DNA of 64,000 nucleotides from NCBI RefSeq assembly GCF_002251245.1, contig NZ_NPJG01000114.1, positions 33,387-97,386 of the forward strand, given 5' to 3'. The position numbers and the translations under genes were made by a program. Below, in pieces: positions 18,861 to 27,445 of this stretch. Numbering within the stretch: position 1 is the first letter of the stretch; the number at the start of each line of letters is the position of its first letter. The DNA is from Prevotella sp. P5-92 (GTDB taxonomy: Bacteria > Bacteroidota > Bacteroidia > Bacteroidales > Bacteroidaceae). Below the pieces are notes generated by a model. That model was not told the origin of the DNA. It made no database searches and was given only the letters and a program-made list of their open reading frames with translations.

Positions 18861-19530
18861 ACTCGCCCAGATGGAGCTAAGGTTATCCCGTTGGTATGTC
18901 TGATTCTTTGGAATAATGAAGTCTGAGTTGCTGTATGCAAAGAAATACACATCAATGAATCGTTTTGTATTTCACCTGTTTTATACAGAAAGGCATTCGA
19001 ACAGACTCACAGTAATTAACCCGTCCAACTTTTTGGGTTCACTGCAGTATTACTGAGCTGAACGCAAGTGAACCATTCGATGAGGTGTCGTTAATCGTGT
19101 TTCAAGTTATGTCAAAAGTCAGAGTCGGACAGTTCTGGCGACAAGCAATGCAATAATCTGTCTATGGCATTGCGGCATGCGGCATAGAGGTGGCAGGACA
19201 GTGATATAGGCTTGTTGGCGGAACGTGGGAAGCAGAAGTCGGAATGCCAAGGGAAATGCCGAAAGTGACGAACAAGGCAGAAACGTACCGAAGTCCGCTT
19301 CTGTGGCGGATTACCCCGTAGTAGCGTTGAATTGTCTGTAATGGACATGGAGCGAAGGGGGTGACACACTCAAGCAACTGAAATTATACAACTCTTAAAC
19401 AAAGAGGAGGATATGATGAAAGAAGCATATGCACAAAGCATAGAGTGTGAAGAGCCGTGTGAGGGGAGACTTTCACGCACGGTTCTGTGAGAGGGTGAGG
19501 GTGAAACTCCATCGCTCTACTCGACCCTAT
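18861..19530 (+). mobile_element. ORF-deleted group II intron remnant
   Basis: Several stretches match the conserved RNA of Bacteroidetes group II introns: cgcccagatgg near the 5' end, ctgaacgcaagtgaacc near 19057, gtcaaaagtcagagtcgg near 19111, accccgtagtagcg at 19314-19327 and ggagcgaagggg before domain IV. Domain V (34 nt) is at 19452-19485, followed by a domain VI-like hairpin ending ctctactcgaccc. Where a ~1.5-kb reverse transcriptase/maturase gene would sit in domain IV, a Shine-Dalgarno and ATG at 19412 or 19415 open only ~25 codons that run straight into domain V. The usual GUGCG 5' end is not intact, so splicing is doubtful. Boundaries are approximate. Confidence 0.82.
19452..19485 (+). 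ncRNA. Group II intron domain V
   Basis: 34-nt hairpin starting gagccgtgtga and ending cacgcacggttc, containing the catalytic AGC triad in the lower stem and pairing with one G-U. The length and terminal motif are diagnostic for domain V. Confidence 0.88.
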
Positions 19531-19563
19531 CTTTCTTGACCTGTCTCCTGTCCTTCCCTGTTA

Positions 19564-20547
19564 TCAATTCAGTCCAAAATCTTCAGGAGATAGCAAATCG
19601 TCGTCACTCTTGATTTTAATAGCTGGCGACCACGACCTGACGTGAATCTTGGGTTGTTCCTTATTTCTGAAATCCCAAAGCAAGAAAAGATAACCATCGT
19701 CGTTGTAATTGCCTCCGGTATATTTTTGGCTATCCCATCTTTGTCTTAATCGTACGCCATAGAATCCTTCTCTTGAACCATGTCTCATAATCTCAATATT
19801 GGAGAAATCAACATGGATATATCTATTATTCTTAAAAATCCTACTAAGATTCTTTTTATACTCTTCCCTATTTTGCTTGGTATATATCACCCTCTTTCTT
19901 TGATCACTAATCTCTGCAGAATTCACATTATTAGGAGTAATCACACGTCCTGTGATAATCAAGGCATTCTCGTCAAAGATATTATAAATAGCATTTAGGT
20001 TCTTCTCAACATAAAAACTTCTAAAGTCCTCCACAAACTTAAGAATAGTACGGCGTTCCTCTATATCATCAATCCTTTTGGCATCACCCATAAGAAGAGA
20101 CTGATACGAATTGTTATCTAAAGACATTCTTACGCCAGTAATGACACCATCCCTATTAAAACTGATTGTCAGTTCCTTCTGGAGCAGACCTCTGTAACTA
20201 TCATCCTTAGGGACAACACGTACGGGAATCTGTCTGATCTCATATTCTGTCGCGTCTTTCAGACAAGACTGTACATTCATTTTGGAAACGCAACGAAAAG
20301 GAAGAGTCTTCCATAGATTTTGTAATCCCTGACGGGCAAAATTCTCCATCGTCACATTTCTTAAGTTCAGAATGGAGTCATTTCTTTGTTGGGCATTATT
20401 TATCTCTGATAGGAGGTTACTCACATTCCTCTCCACCTTAGCTTTTAGCGCAGAATCGTATATACCATCTTCAAATTTGAAAACCACCTGTGCAAACAGG
20501 GTATTTGCCAATGCTAAGCATAAGATTGCTATAATAAGTCTTTTCAT
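19564..20547 (-). CDS. Exported protein of unknown function, last gene of the large cluster
   Basis: 327 residues with signal peptide (MKRLIIAILCLALANTLFAQ). Residues ~165-205 (ILKFVEDFRSFYVEKNLNAI then FDENALIITG) resemble an NTF2/SnoaL-like fold, which is a weak structural guess. No catalytic motif recognised. Starts 33 bp after the upstream gene on the same strand and is the last gene of the minus-strand run, about 33 bp from the intron remnant. Confidence 0.7.
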   Translation of the reverse strand: MKRLIIAILCLALANTLFAQVVFKFEDGIYDSALKAKVERNVSNLLSEINNAQQRNDSILNLRNVTMENFARQGLQNLWKTLPFRCVSKMNVQSCLKDATEYEIRQIPVRVVPKDDSYRGLLQKELTISFNRDGVITGVRMSLDNNSYQSLLMGDAKRIDDIEERRTILKFVEDFRSFYVEKNLNAIYNIFDENALIITGRVITPNNVNSAEISDQRKRVIYTKQNREEYKKNLSRIFKNNRYIHVDFSNIEIMRHGSREGFYGVRLRQRWDSQKYTGGNYNDDGYLFLLWDFRNKEQPKIHVRSWSPAIKIKSDDDLLSPEDFGLN

Positions 20548-20580
20548 TTTTTTGAATTTATAATAACTGTTTGTTAATTC

Positions 20581-21339
20581 TTATCTAAAATATATGGCTG
20601 CGCAATTCGGGAAATCACCTTTCTCCTGTTGCTGTTTTGTTTTAAGATTTGTCCTTACACCGTTAACTTTGGTGGACAATATTGCCTCCACATACATGTT
20701 TTTGTTGATTATAATCATATAACAATCATCTGTTTTACCTACGGAGCTTGCCTTACCATATACCAGAGAATCATCATCATATTTGGCTTGTTTTAGTATC
20801 CATTCAACGTTAGAATACACCTCTGCACTCTTTAGCCTGGTAATCAAACTCTGTCTATTACCAGGAATAATGTTTGGCGTAAAAACCAAATTCGCTTGCA
20901 CTTGTGCACTTGAAGTGTTATGTCCCTGGGATTCTGTCTCTTTTTCAGGCTGCGCATTTACAGTAGTAGAATTAGCGCTTGATGTAGAAGAGGCAATGGT
21001 TTGAGCTGCTGGTCTTGCGAGCAAATTAATCGCTTTTTTTGAGACATAAAGGAAAATTCTTACACCTTCCTCACTCGTTATTTTGATAGTCTTCTCTTTT
21101 CCTTTAATCATTTCCACCGTGAAAAGACTTTCACCTCTCTCTATTTGCTTGGCATTAATCTTATTGACGAGAGAAAGCATTGCTGAATTATACACATCAG
21201 CACTCTCCACGCCGAATGCCTCTCCCGAGTAGTATAATCCCGCAAGTTTAATGTTGTTAATCTCATCCCATTGCTCCTGGGCATTTGTATGATGTGCTAA
21301 AAGCAACAATAGGGATATAATGATCAAAAAATTCCTCAT
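20581..21339 (-). CDS. Exported protein of unknown function
   Basis: About 252 residues from ATG 21339 (the open frame extends three codons to a GTG, less likely). Signal peptide MRNFLIIISLLLLLAHHTNAQ. The mature part has an alpha/beta N-terminal half (SAMLSLVNKINAKQIERGES), a Ser/Thr/Ala/Gln-rich linker at ~115-150, then a beta-rich C-terminus ending CAAIYF. I do not recognise a family. Same operon as its neighbours. Confidence 0.65.
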   Translation of the reverse strand: MRNFLIIISLLLLLAHHTNAQEQWDEINNIKLAGLYYSGEAFGVESADVYNSAMLSLVNKINAKQIERGESLFTVEMIKGKEKTIKITSEEGVRIFLYVSKKAINLLARPAAQTIASSTSSANSTTVNAQPEKETESQGHNTSSAQVQANLVFTPNIIPGNRQSLITRLKSAEVYSNVEWILKQAKYDDDSLVYGKASSVGKTDDCYMIIINKNMYVEAILSTKVNGVRTNLKTKQQQEKGDFPNCAAIYFR

Positions 21340-21355
21340 AACGGCCACTTAGTAT

Positions 21356-22459
21356 TTATTTCTTTAATTTGTCGTCAAGGAAAAGTTCTTTCACGTTCGT
21401 TGTAGGTGAAAAGAGATATACCCTTGCTTTAAAAACCATTTCATGTGTCTCTATTTTGCTCACATCTGCGGTGAAACTCACTATGTGGTCGTATCCCAAA
21501 GCATTGTTGTAAAAGAAAAGAGTTCCCTTTAGTATATTGTCTTTGATACCCGAAATGCCCACAAACGGCTTGCAACCTTCTGCCAATGCGAAATCAACTA
21601 ACTGTCTTAACGTCAGTGACTTCACATCCACTTCGTTTTCCATACGAATGAAACGAGCCTCCACATCATAATCCCTTAAAATGTCATTACTTTTTAGAAG
21701 AATAGCATTCTTTACTGTCAGTTCAGGGAATAACTTGTCAGACAGCGGAATGAACAGAGAATCTTGTTTGGAAAAGTAAGTGTTGCTATTAATCACTGGA
21801 TCCAAATATATCTCACCAATTCTCTCGTAAACTATAGTGCTGTCAACTGCAATTTTCTTCAAGCCACTACTATCCGATAGCGTAACGTCAGCATTATACT
21901 TCGGTTTATACTTGCAGACTTTTTCAATGAAATCTTGTTCTATCTTTCTTCTTGACTCGCCAAGAATAAGACTGTATTTTACAGGGAACACCAAGCTCAC
22001 GTTTCCTTTGCCTTTGACTTTCCATTCAACGGAATATTTCTTACTATCGATATTCTTAACCATACACTCCGTAGAGTCCGTTACGAGCCTAATGTCTTTC
22101 CAGCTTCCCTCTGTAAACTTGACATCAATATATGTCAGTTTATCATCAGTAATGGCAAATTCCTTATCCAGATATGCATACTCTAAGAAGTCATAAACAG
22201 GTAAAGGATTTGCCTTCCTCATATCCTCTGAAAACAGTTTGATGCCAACATGCTCTATGACATTGCACTTACTCTTCCTAACTACAACTTCATGTTTGTT
22301 TTTCTCTATAACATAGTTTCCCACAGGTATAGAGTCAACGTTCTCTATTTTGAGCTTCCTTACGGCTTGCTCTATATGACTGGAAGCATATTGTGTTTGT
22401 CCCCAGACTCCATAGATAGCCGTAAGGAAGAATAGAACTAAAGATACAAATCTTTTCAT
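21356..22459 (-). CDS. Exported protein of unknown function
   Basis: 367 residues with signal peptide (MKRFVSLVLFFLTAIYGVWGQ). Beta-rich with no motif I recognise; regularly spaced segments such as DVKFTEGSWKDIRLV and VSLVFPVKYSLILGE suggest a sandwich fold. Begins essentially at the stop of the Sel1 gene (1-2 bp), so the two are translationally linked. Confidence 0.68.
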   Translation of the reverse strand: MKRFVSLVLFFLTAIYGVWGQTQYASSHIEQAVRKLKIENVDSIPVGNYVIEKNKHEVVVRKSKCNVIEHVGIKLFSEDMRKANPLPVYDFLEYAYLDKEFAITDDKLTYIDVKFTEGSWKDIRLVTDSTECMVKNIDSKKYSVEWKVKGKGNVSLVFPVKYSLILGESRRKIEQDFIEKVCKYKPKYNADVTLSDSSGLKKIAVDSTIVYERIGEIYLDPVINSNTYFSKQDSLFIPLSDKLFPELTVKNAILLKSNDILRDYDVEARFIRMENEVDVKSLTLRQLVDFALAEGCKPFVGISGIKDNILKGTLFFYNNALGYDHIVSFTADVSKIETHEMVFKARVYLFSPTTNVKELFLDDKLKK

Positions 22460-22460
22460 A

Positions 22461-24050
22461 TTATTCTATGTTCAAGTCCTTAACAAGAATCATTACAGGA
22501 TCTGTCTTAACTGCCTTAGTCAAAACTGCCTTAGCCATTTCTGGGTCTTTTCTTAGTCCACCAAGTCCCTGACTGTAACATTGTGACAATATATTCGCTG
22601 CTTGAGGTGAAAGATAACCCTCTTGCATGGCCTTAAGGAAATTCTCTATTGCTTTTGTTATATTCTTGTCAACCATCTTTCCCTCATTGTAAAGCATTCC
22701 AAGATGGCAGAAAGCCATGGCATAGCCCTTGTCGGCAGCCTTTTGTATAAGACGTAATGCTTTATCTTTGTCTGCCTTAACCCCGATACCCTTCTCATAG
22801 CGAAGTGCAAGTTCGTAGCACGCCGACGGATCATTCCCATTAGATGCCTTCGTAAGTAGATTCACAGCTTTCTTATCGTCCGCCTTCTTCCAGTCCTTAT
22901 CTGTGAAACAAAGAGCCTTCATTGTCGTTCCCAATGTCAAACCCTTCTTTTCAAGCTTGCCAAATATGCCAAAAGCCTCTTCTACTTTTTTATCATTGCC
23001 ATAGAGGTTCACCATGCCTTTAACGTATTCATAGAAGTCTGTATCTTTCCATCCGTCATTCTCACCGCCATTCACCTCGTTGAGCTTCTTGTTGAAGTTC
23101 TGCTTCATGCCTTTTTCAGAGGCTTTTGCCATCCAATAGAGTCCACGTTGCAAATCCTCCTTCACATCGTCGGCTCCATCAATGTATATCAAGCCCACAT
23201 TCCACATTGCAACTGGATTGTCTTTCAATGCCGCTAACTTATACAATTTGAGAGCCTTTTCCACGCTCTTCTCCACGCCTTCACCCTTGAAGTATAAATC
23301 GCCAAGCATTATTTGTGCATTTGGTATCTGATGCTTAGCAGCTACTTTCAGATACTTTGCCGCCTCTGCCTTGTTCACAGCAGTCCCTATCCCTTTATAT
23401 TGATACTCGCCGCATTTATAAGAGGCCTCAACCTCCGAACTGGCAGCTTGGGCATACAACTTGAAAGCCTGAGGATAGTTCTTGTCCTTTTCATAGATGT
23501 TTGCCGCCTTGACGAAAGAAGCCTTCGATCCGGCGTTTCCTGCCATTATATGGTATTTTACCGCCTTGTTTAAATCTTGCGGCACCACAGTACCTTCTTC
23601 AAAGATGTCGGCCATGAAACATGCGTCGAACAAGTTCACGTTCTCCTTCAGTCTGTTCTCACGCTCAGTCACCAAAGCCTTATTGCCTCTTTTTATCGAC
23701 TGCTTATAGAGTTTTACAGCCATTACCGAATCCCTCTTCGTGCCATGACCCAACTGGTAGCAAAGAGCCATGTTGGCTATAGCCTCAGCATGCGACGCTT
23801 TTGCAGCCACGCTCCACCATTTCAATGCTGTTTCGTAGTCCTTAGCGACTTTGTTCCCGGTATAGTAGCAAACACCGAGTGTATTCTGCGCATTGCTGTC
23901 ACCGGCTTCTGCCTTCTTCCTGAGATTGTCAATGTTCAGTGTGTCTTTTGCCACCTGAGTCGTGTTCTGTTTCCTTACCTTCTTGGATTGTCCTGTCGCC
24001 AGTGAAGGGGTAAAGGCAAGTAATGCCAATGCTATAATAATATGTTTCAT
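22461..24050 (-). CDS. Exported Sel1/TPR-like repeat protein
   Basis: 529 residues: signal peptide (MKHIIIALALLAFTPSLATGQ), then many ~36-residue Sel1-type repeats. Examples are AQNTLGVCYYTGNKVAKDYE, ANMALCYQLGHGTKRDSV, AQIMLGDLYFKGEGVEKSVE and CYELALRYEKGIGVKADKDK. Sel1 arrays form superhelical protein-interaction surfaces, so this is probably a periplasmic scaffold for the cluster's other proteins. It follows the low-complexity protein gene by 20 bp. Confidence 0.9.
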   Translation of the reverse strand: MKHIIIALALLAFTPSLATGQSKKVRKQNTTQVAKDTLNIDNLRKKAEAGDSNAQNTLGVCYYTGNKVAKDYETALKWWSVAAKASHAEAIANMALCYQLGHGTKRDSVMAVKLYKQSIKRGNKALVTERENRLKENVNLFDACFMADIFEEGTVVPQDLNKAVKYHIMAGNAGSKASFVKAANIYEKDKNYPQAFKLYAQAASSEVEASYKCGEYQYKGIGTAVNKAEAAKYLKVAAKHQIPNAQIMLGDLYFKGEGVEKSVEKALKLYKLAALKDNPVAMWNVGLIYIDGADDVKEDLQRGLYWMAKASEKGMKQNFNKKLNEVNGGENDGWKDTDFYEYVKGMVNLYGNDKKVEEAFGIFGKLEKKGLTLGTTMKALCFTDKDWKKADDKKAVNLLTKASNGNDPSACYELALRYEKGIGVKADKDKALRLIQKAADKGYAMAFCHLGMLYNEGKMVDKNITKAIENFLKAMQEGYLSPQAANILSQCYSQGLGGLRKDPEMAKAVLTKAVKTDPVMILVKDLNIE

Positions 24051-24070
24051 CGTAATGCCAGTTTAAGTTG

Positions 24071-24928
24071 TTATGCGTCAAGATTTGTAATGTTGTCCAT
24101 AATGTCGGCGTCAAGCCCCTGCGTTGCCGTCGTTTCATCAGCTGCGGCAAGATAGCCTTGGTTAGGGTCTTGCTGGGATATTATACTCTCAGCGTCGTCT
24201 ATCGTGAGGGGGCTGTCAACTGTATCCACCAAATAGCCTTCTTCTGTAGTTACAACATCCAACATGTCGTCATCGTTCAAGTCCACCATATAAAGGTTGT
24301 CGCCATTGTCCCCAACTATTTGGGCTGCGGTGAATACTTGACCATCAAGAGTCTGAATAGTTCCAACTCCAGTTATTGCAAGGTCTGGAGCATCGTTATC
24401 CGTCGGGTCGATAAAGTCGCCCTCAATTATCTCCTGAGCCACATCGTTTGGGTTGACGTTGTCTATTACGCTACCTCCATCACCTTGACTCGTTCCTCCT
24501 CCATTGACATTTCCGCCATTGTTGTTTCCTCCATCGGAGTCACCATTTCCATTCCCTCCATCGGCATTGATGTTCGAAGTCACTCCTTCATTGCTGTTCG
24601 TGCTCGAGTCTTGTGGCTGAGGGTCATTGTTGGCGCTGACAGCTTGCTGTGACTCATCAGGGGTATTGTGGTTGTCGTTGTTGGCGTTGGGAGTTGAACC
24701 CTGCGCGACAGCCGATTCTGCCTGGGTGGTTGCTCCCTGTTCTGCAGCGTCGGTCTCTGCGACCTTTCCTTCCTTTTCAGGGTCAGATATCACCCCGTGT
24801 CCTATTATTGCCTCAGCACCGAGCACTGAACCAGCACCAGCAACAGCTGCACCTCCTGCCAATACAGCATTTTTCACTACATTGTTCTTGCTGTTCTCCT
24901 TTGTGTTCTTTACTACCTCTGTTTCCAT
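24071..24928 (-). CDS. Acidic low-complexity protein with one hydrophobic segment
   Basis: 285 residues from ATG 24928; an in-frame ATG at 24955 would add nine residues but leave an 11-nt leader after the promoter. Layout: Lys/Asn-rich start, one Ala/Gly/Val hydrophobic segment (NAVLAGGAAVAGAGSVLGAE, ~25-45), a long Asn/Gly/Ser/Asp-rich disordered region (~60-165), and an acidic C-terminal domain (DLNDDDMLDVVTTEEGYLVD). A tethered disordered protein is suggested. Function unknown. Confidence 0.68.
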   Translation of the reverse strand: METEVVKNTKENSKNNVVKNAVLAGGAAVAGAGSVLGAEAIIGHGVISDPEKEGKVAETDAAEQGATTQAESAVAQGSTPNANNDNHNTPDESQQAVSANNDPQPQDSSTNSNEGVTSNINADGGNGNGDSDGGNNNGGNVNGGGTSQGDGGSVIDNVNPNDVAQEIIEGDFIDPTDNDAPDLAITGVGTIQTLDGQVFTAAQIVGDNGDNLYMVDLNDDDMLDVVTTEEGYLVDTVDSPLTIDDAESIISQQDPNQGYLAAADETTATQGLDADIMDNITNLDA

Positions 24929-24972
24929 AATTATATTTTTTTTAAAGTTATACATTTGTTGTTTTGTGATGC

Positions 24973-25003
24973 AAAGATACTACAAAAAACAAGTGTATGC
25001 AAC
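24973..25003 (-). promoter_or_regulatory. Internal promoter
   Basis: TATCTTTG on the minus strand (24973-24980) with a GTTG-type box about 20 nt upstream near 25001. It lies just before the low-complexity gene and could drive the last five genes separately from the upstream cluster. Confidence 0.5.
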
Positions 25004-25077
25004 GTTTTTTCCACATTCTGTTTTACACCTGCCGTTTTTCGGACGAAACACCTACTTTCTCTGACAAAGTCGTTTCT

Positions 25078-25959
25078 TCATTTTCTAAAGAATGACCGAC
25101 TGAACAATTTCCCTATTTTCGAAACTATGTCCCAAGAGGCTGAGCACAAACCTTCATGTTGCAACGTCGTCTCGTAAGAAATGTTTTCCCCTTTATATCC
25201 ATTATAGTCTTCCACACTATCCACCTCTATAAGGAAAGCTGTGTTATTATCGTTGCTATGGCGAGTCATATCGGCAAGTTTTCTTGTCTTCGCGTCAAGA
25301 CTAACTTTTTCTGAAAGTACTTCAATAAGTTCAGCTTCCGTTATCTCTCCATACACACCATCAGTACAAACAAGAAACAAATCACCTCTTTTCACATCCC
25401 TTATTATGTTAACTGTTGCTTGGTCATATTCCTCGTTGTCACCCAAAACCCTTATACATCTCGTAATAGTATGCCGTTTAGCATGTATCTTAGCATCTTC
25501 CTCTGATAATTTCTTTTCTTTAATTAAAGACCTAACTACCGAATGGTCTTCTGTTACGAATACGATTCCGTTTCCTGGCCTAACCTGATAAATTCGACTA
25601 TCTCCTATATGCGCTACAAAAACGCCATCTTTCGATATTGCAAGAAAGGCCAACGTGGTTGCCATTTCCTTACTGGCACATCTGTTGTCATATAGCATAC
25701 TGTATGCATACTGCAAGATCTGCTCAAATAAGCTTTTATTCATTAACCCACCTTGACGGAACTGTCCATCAAGCATTCGCGAGAAAGCCTCACACACAAG
25801 TCCACTCGCAATTTCCCCATTCTGTCTTCCGCCTACTCCATCACAAATCACGAAATACGGAGTTTCCTCCGATGTCGTTTCGGGATACATGCAGTCTTGC
25901 TGACTTTCTCGCCTACCCTGTTGGCTGAACCCGTATGGCATACAAATTCCGATTTCCAT
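25078..25959 (-). CDS. PP2C-family protein serine/threonine phosphatase
   Basis: 293 residues from ATG 25959 (the open frame starts 13 codons earlier at a GTG; MEIGICMPYGFSQQGRRESQ fits the PP2C start better). Metal-binding motifs are present: RRESQQD, FVICDGVGGRQNGEIAS, VAHIGDSRIYQV, FLVCTDGVYGEI and the C-terminal Asn/Asp run before TAFLIEV. Probably cytosolic, and the likely antagonist of the membrane kinase encoded at 37-38.5 kb. It starts shortly after the leftmost SUMF1 gene. Confidence 0.93.
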   Translation of the reverse strand: MEIGICMPYGFSQQGRRESQQDCMYPETTSEETPYFVICDGVGGRQNGEIASGLVCEAFSRMLDGQFRQGGLMNKSLFEQILQYAYSMLYDNRCASKEMATTLAFLAISKDGVFVAHIGDSRIYQVRPGNGIVFVTEDHSVVRSLIKEKKLSEEDAKIHAKRHTITRCIRVLGDNEEYDQATVNIIRDVKRGDLFLVCTDGVYGEITEAELIEVLSEKVSLDAKTRKLADMTRHSNDNNTAFLIEVDSVEDYNGYKGENISYETTLQHEGLCSASWDIVSKIGKLFSRSFFRK

Positions 25960-26010
25960 AATGACGCGTATGAATAATAAACAAGTATGTTGACACACAT
26001 CCGACAGTTG

Positions 26011-27195
26011 CTACTCTGACAGGACAAGGCGGAGACCAAGGTTGCGGCAACGGATATCTGGCACATCAAAATTACGAGCCGATAAGCGACAGTTATTGGC
26101 ATTGTCTAGAAAACTGCACCCTCGTAAAACCCGGTATCTGCCAACAGCTGCTCCCAATGGGTTCGTCTTAGGTACAATAGTATAACTTCCATACCAATCC
26201 TGACACCATTCCCACACATTGCCCGTCATGTCATATATTCCCAACTCATTGGCTTTTTTTGAAGCGACAGGATGCGGCTCGCTGCCATTATTGCCATTAA
26301 ACCATGCCACCTCATCAATATAGCTGCTTCCGCTATATTGGGTATGGCGGCTCTTGTTTCCACCACGGGCGGCAAACTCCCACTCGGCCTCAGTCGGCAA
26401 ACGGAAATTCCTCCCACTAAGGCTGTTTAACTTTTCTATGAATTTTTGGCAATCGTTCCAGGATACAGTTTCTACTGGCAATTCATCGCCTTTAAAAAAT
26501 GAAGGATTATTTCCCATTACGGCTTTCCATAATGCTTGAGTCACTTCTGTTTCACCTATGTAATAAGTAGATAAAGATACTTGATGTACTGGTTTTTCAT
26601 CTTTTTCAGATTTCCGTTGTTCTTTTGTCGCTCCCATTGTAAACGAGCCACCATCAACCCTTATCATATTGAACGACACTCCATTAACGGTTATAGGAAT
26701 CAGACTGGCTGATGCTATTGAATGTAATGACGATGTCTGATGGCTTATTGAATTCTGTGCAATGGCAGTGGAACTTTGCGGTTGGTTTTGTGACTGCACA
26801 GGTTGTTGAGACAGAAGATATGCATCAACCAGTGTAATTGTATATGTACTGCCTTCTGTCAACCTCGAATATCCATAGTCTGCAAATGTCACCTTCAATG
26901 GGAAACTATATTTGAACTCAAGTTCAAGAAACCGTGCGGATGGTGACACAAAGATTTTCTTTACCACGCCCTTGCTTGTGACGTCACCGACATTCCCGCC
27001 TTTACATTCCACTATATCATCACGTACCATCACCTTAACCAACGCGCACGGCTTGCCGTTTAAGTCTGTACGACCACCGTCAAGCCTTGCTTCGAGGTTC
27101 ATCTCGTCATGGATGAATGACTCTACGGCCAAACGTTGTGCAAAAGAAATTGATGCACAAAGGAAGAATGAAAATGCTAGTATTACATATTTCAT
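26011..27195 (-). CDS. Exported SUMF1-domain protein S1
   Basis: 394 residues. Signal peptide (ends SISFAQ), an N-terminal ~110-residue beta domain shared by the cluster (CALVKVMVRDD, KIFVSPSAR, PLKVTFADYGY), a Gln/Ser linker, then a SUMF1/formylglycine-enzyme-like domain from ~residue 170 (GGSFTMGATKEQ, YYIGETEVTQALW, FRLPTEAEWEFAARGG, GNVWEWCQDWYG). The 3' end (LRGCSFLDNANNCRLSARNF) departs from the paralogues, lacks their invariant codon blocks, and has no downstream inverted-repeat element. I judge it not to be an active diversification target. N-terminal half nearly identical to S4. Confidence 0.9.
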   Translation of the reverse strand: MKYVILAFSFFLCASISFAQRLAVESFIHDEMNLEARLDGGRTDLNGKPCALVKVMVRDDIVECKGGNVGDVTSKGVVKKIFVSPSARFLELEFKYSFPLKVTFADYGYSRLTEGSTYTITLVDAYLLSQQPVQSQNQPQSSTAIAQNSISHQTSSLHSIASASLIPITVNGVSFNMIRVDGGSFTMGATKEQRKSEKDEKPVHQVSLSTYYIGETEVTQALWKAVMGNNPSFFKGDELPVETVSWNDCQKFIEKLNSLSGRNFRLPTEAEWEFAARGGNKSRHTQYSGSSYIDEVAWFNGNNGSEPHPVASKKANELGIYDMTGNVWEWCQDWYGSYTIVPKTNPLGAAVGRYRVLRGCSFLDNANNCRLSARNFDVPDIRCRNLGLRLVLSE

Positions 27196-27228
27196 AATTA
27201 TAGGTGTATTATCAACGTAAATAATCGT

Positions 27229-27372
27229 AAATTAGCCGTGAATAATTCGACCGCCTTTGGCGGTGTTGTTATTCGATTCTGTAAGATAATTCTATTCGGG
27301 GCTGCTCCGCTTGCCCCTCATCTGAATTATCTTACAGAATCTCATTTTGCTTAGAACACTTTTCAGAAGGAT
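27229..27372. repeat. VR-associated inverted-repeat element, copy downstream of S2
   Basis: Perfect 18-bp inverted repeat gattctgtaagataattc (27275-27292) and its complement (27324-27341), enclosing a smaller ggggc/gcccc stem. Preceded by a ccgcc/ggcgg hairpin. Shares most of its length with copies at 31866 and 35127. Here it is 104 nt from the S2 stop; in the others ~36 nt. Confidence 0.88.
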
Positions 27373-27445
27373 GTAGAGTTCTACTCTATCTCATTCACGA
27401 CTCTGCCAAATGAGAACAAGTTCTTTTTGACTCTCGTTGCTCCAT

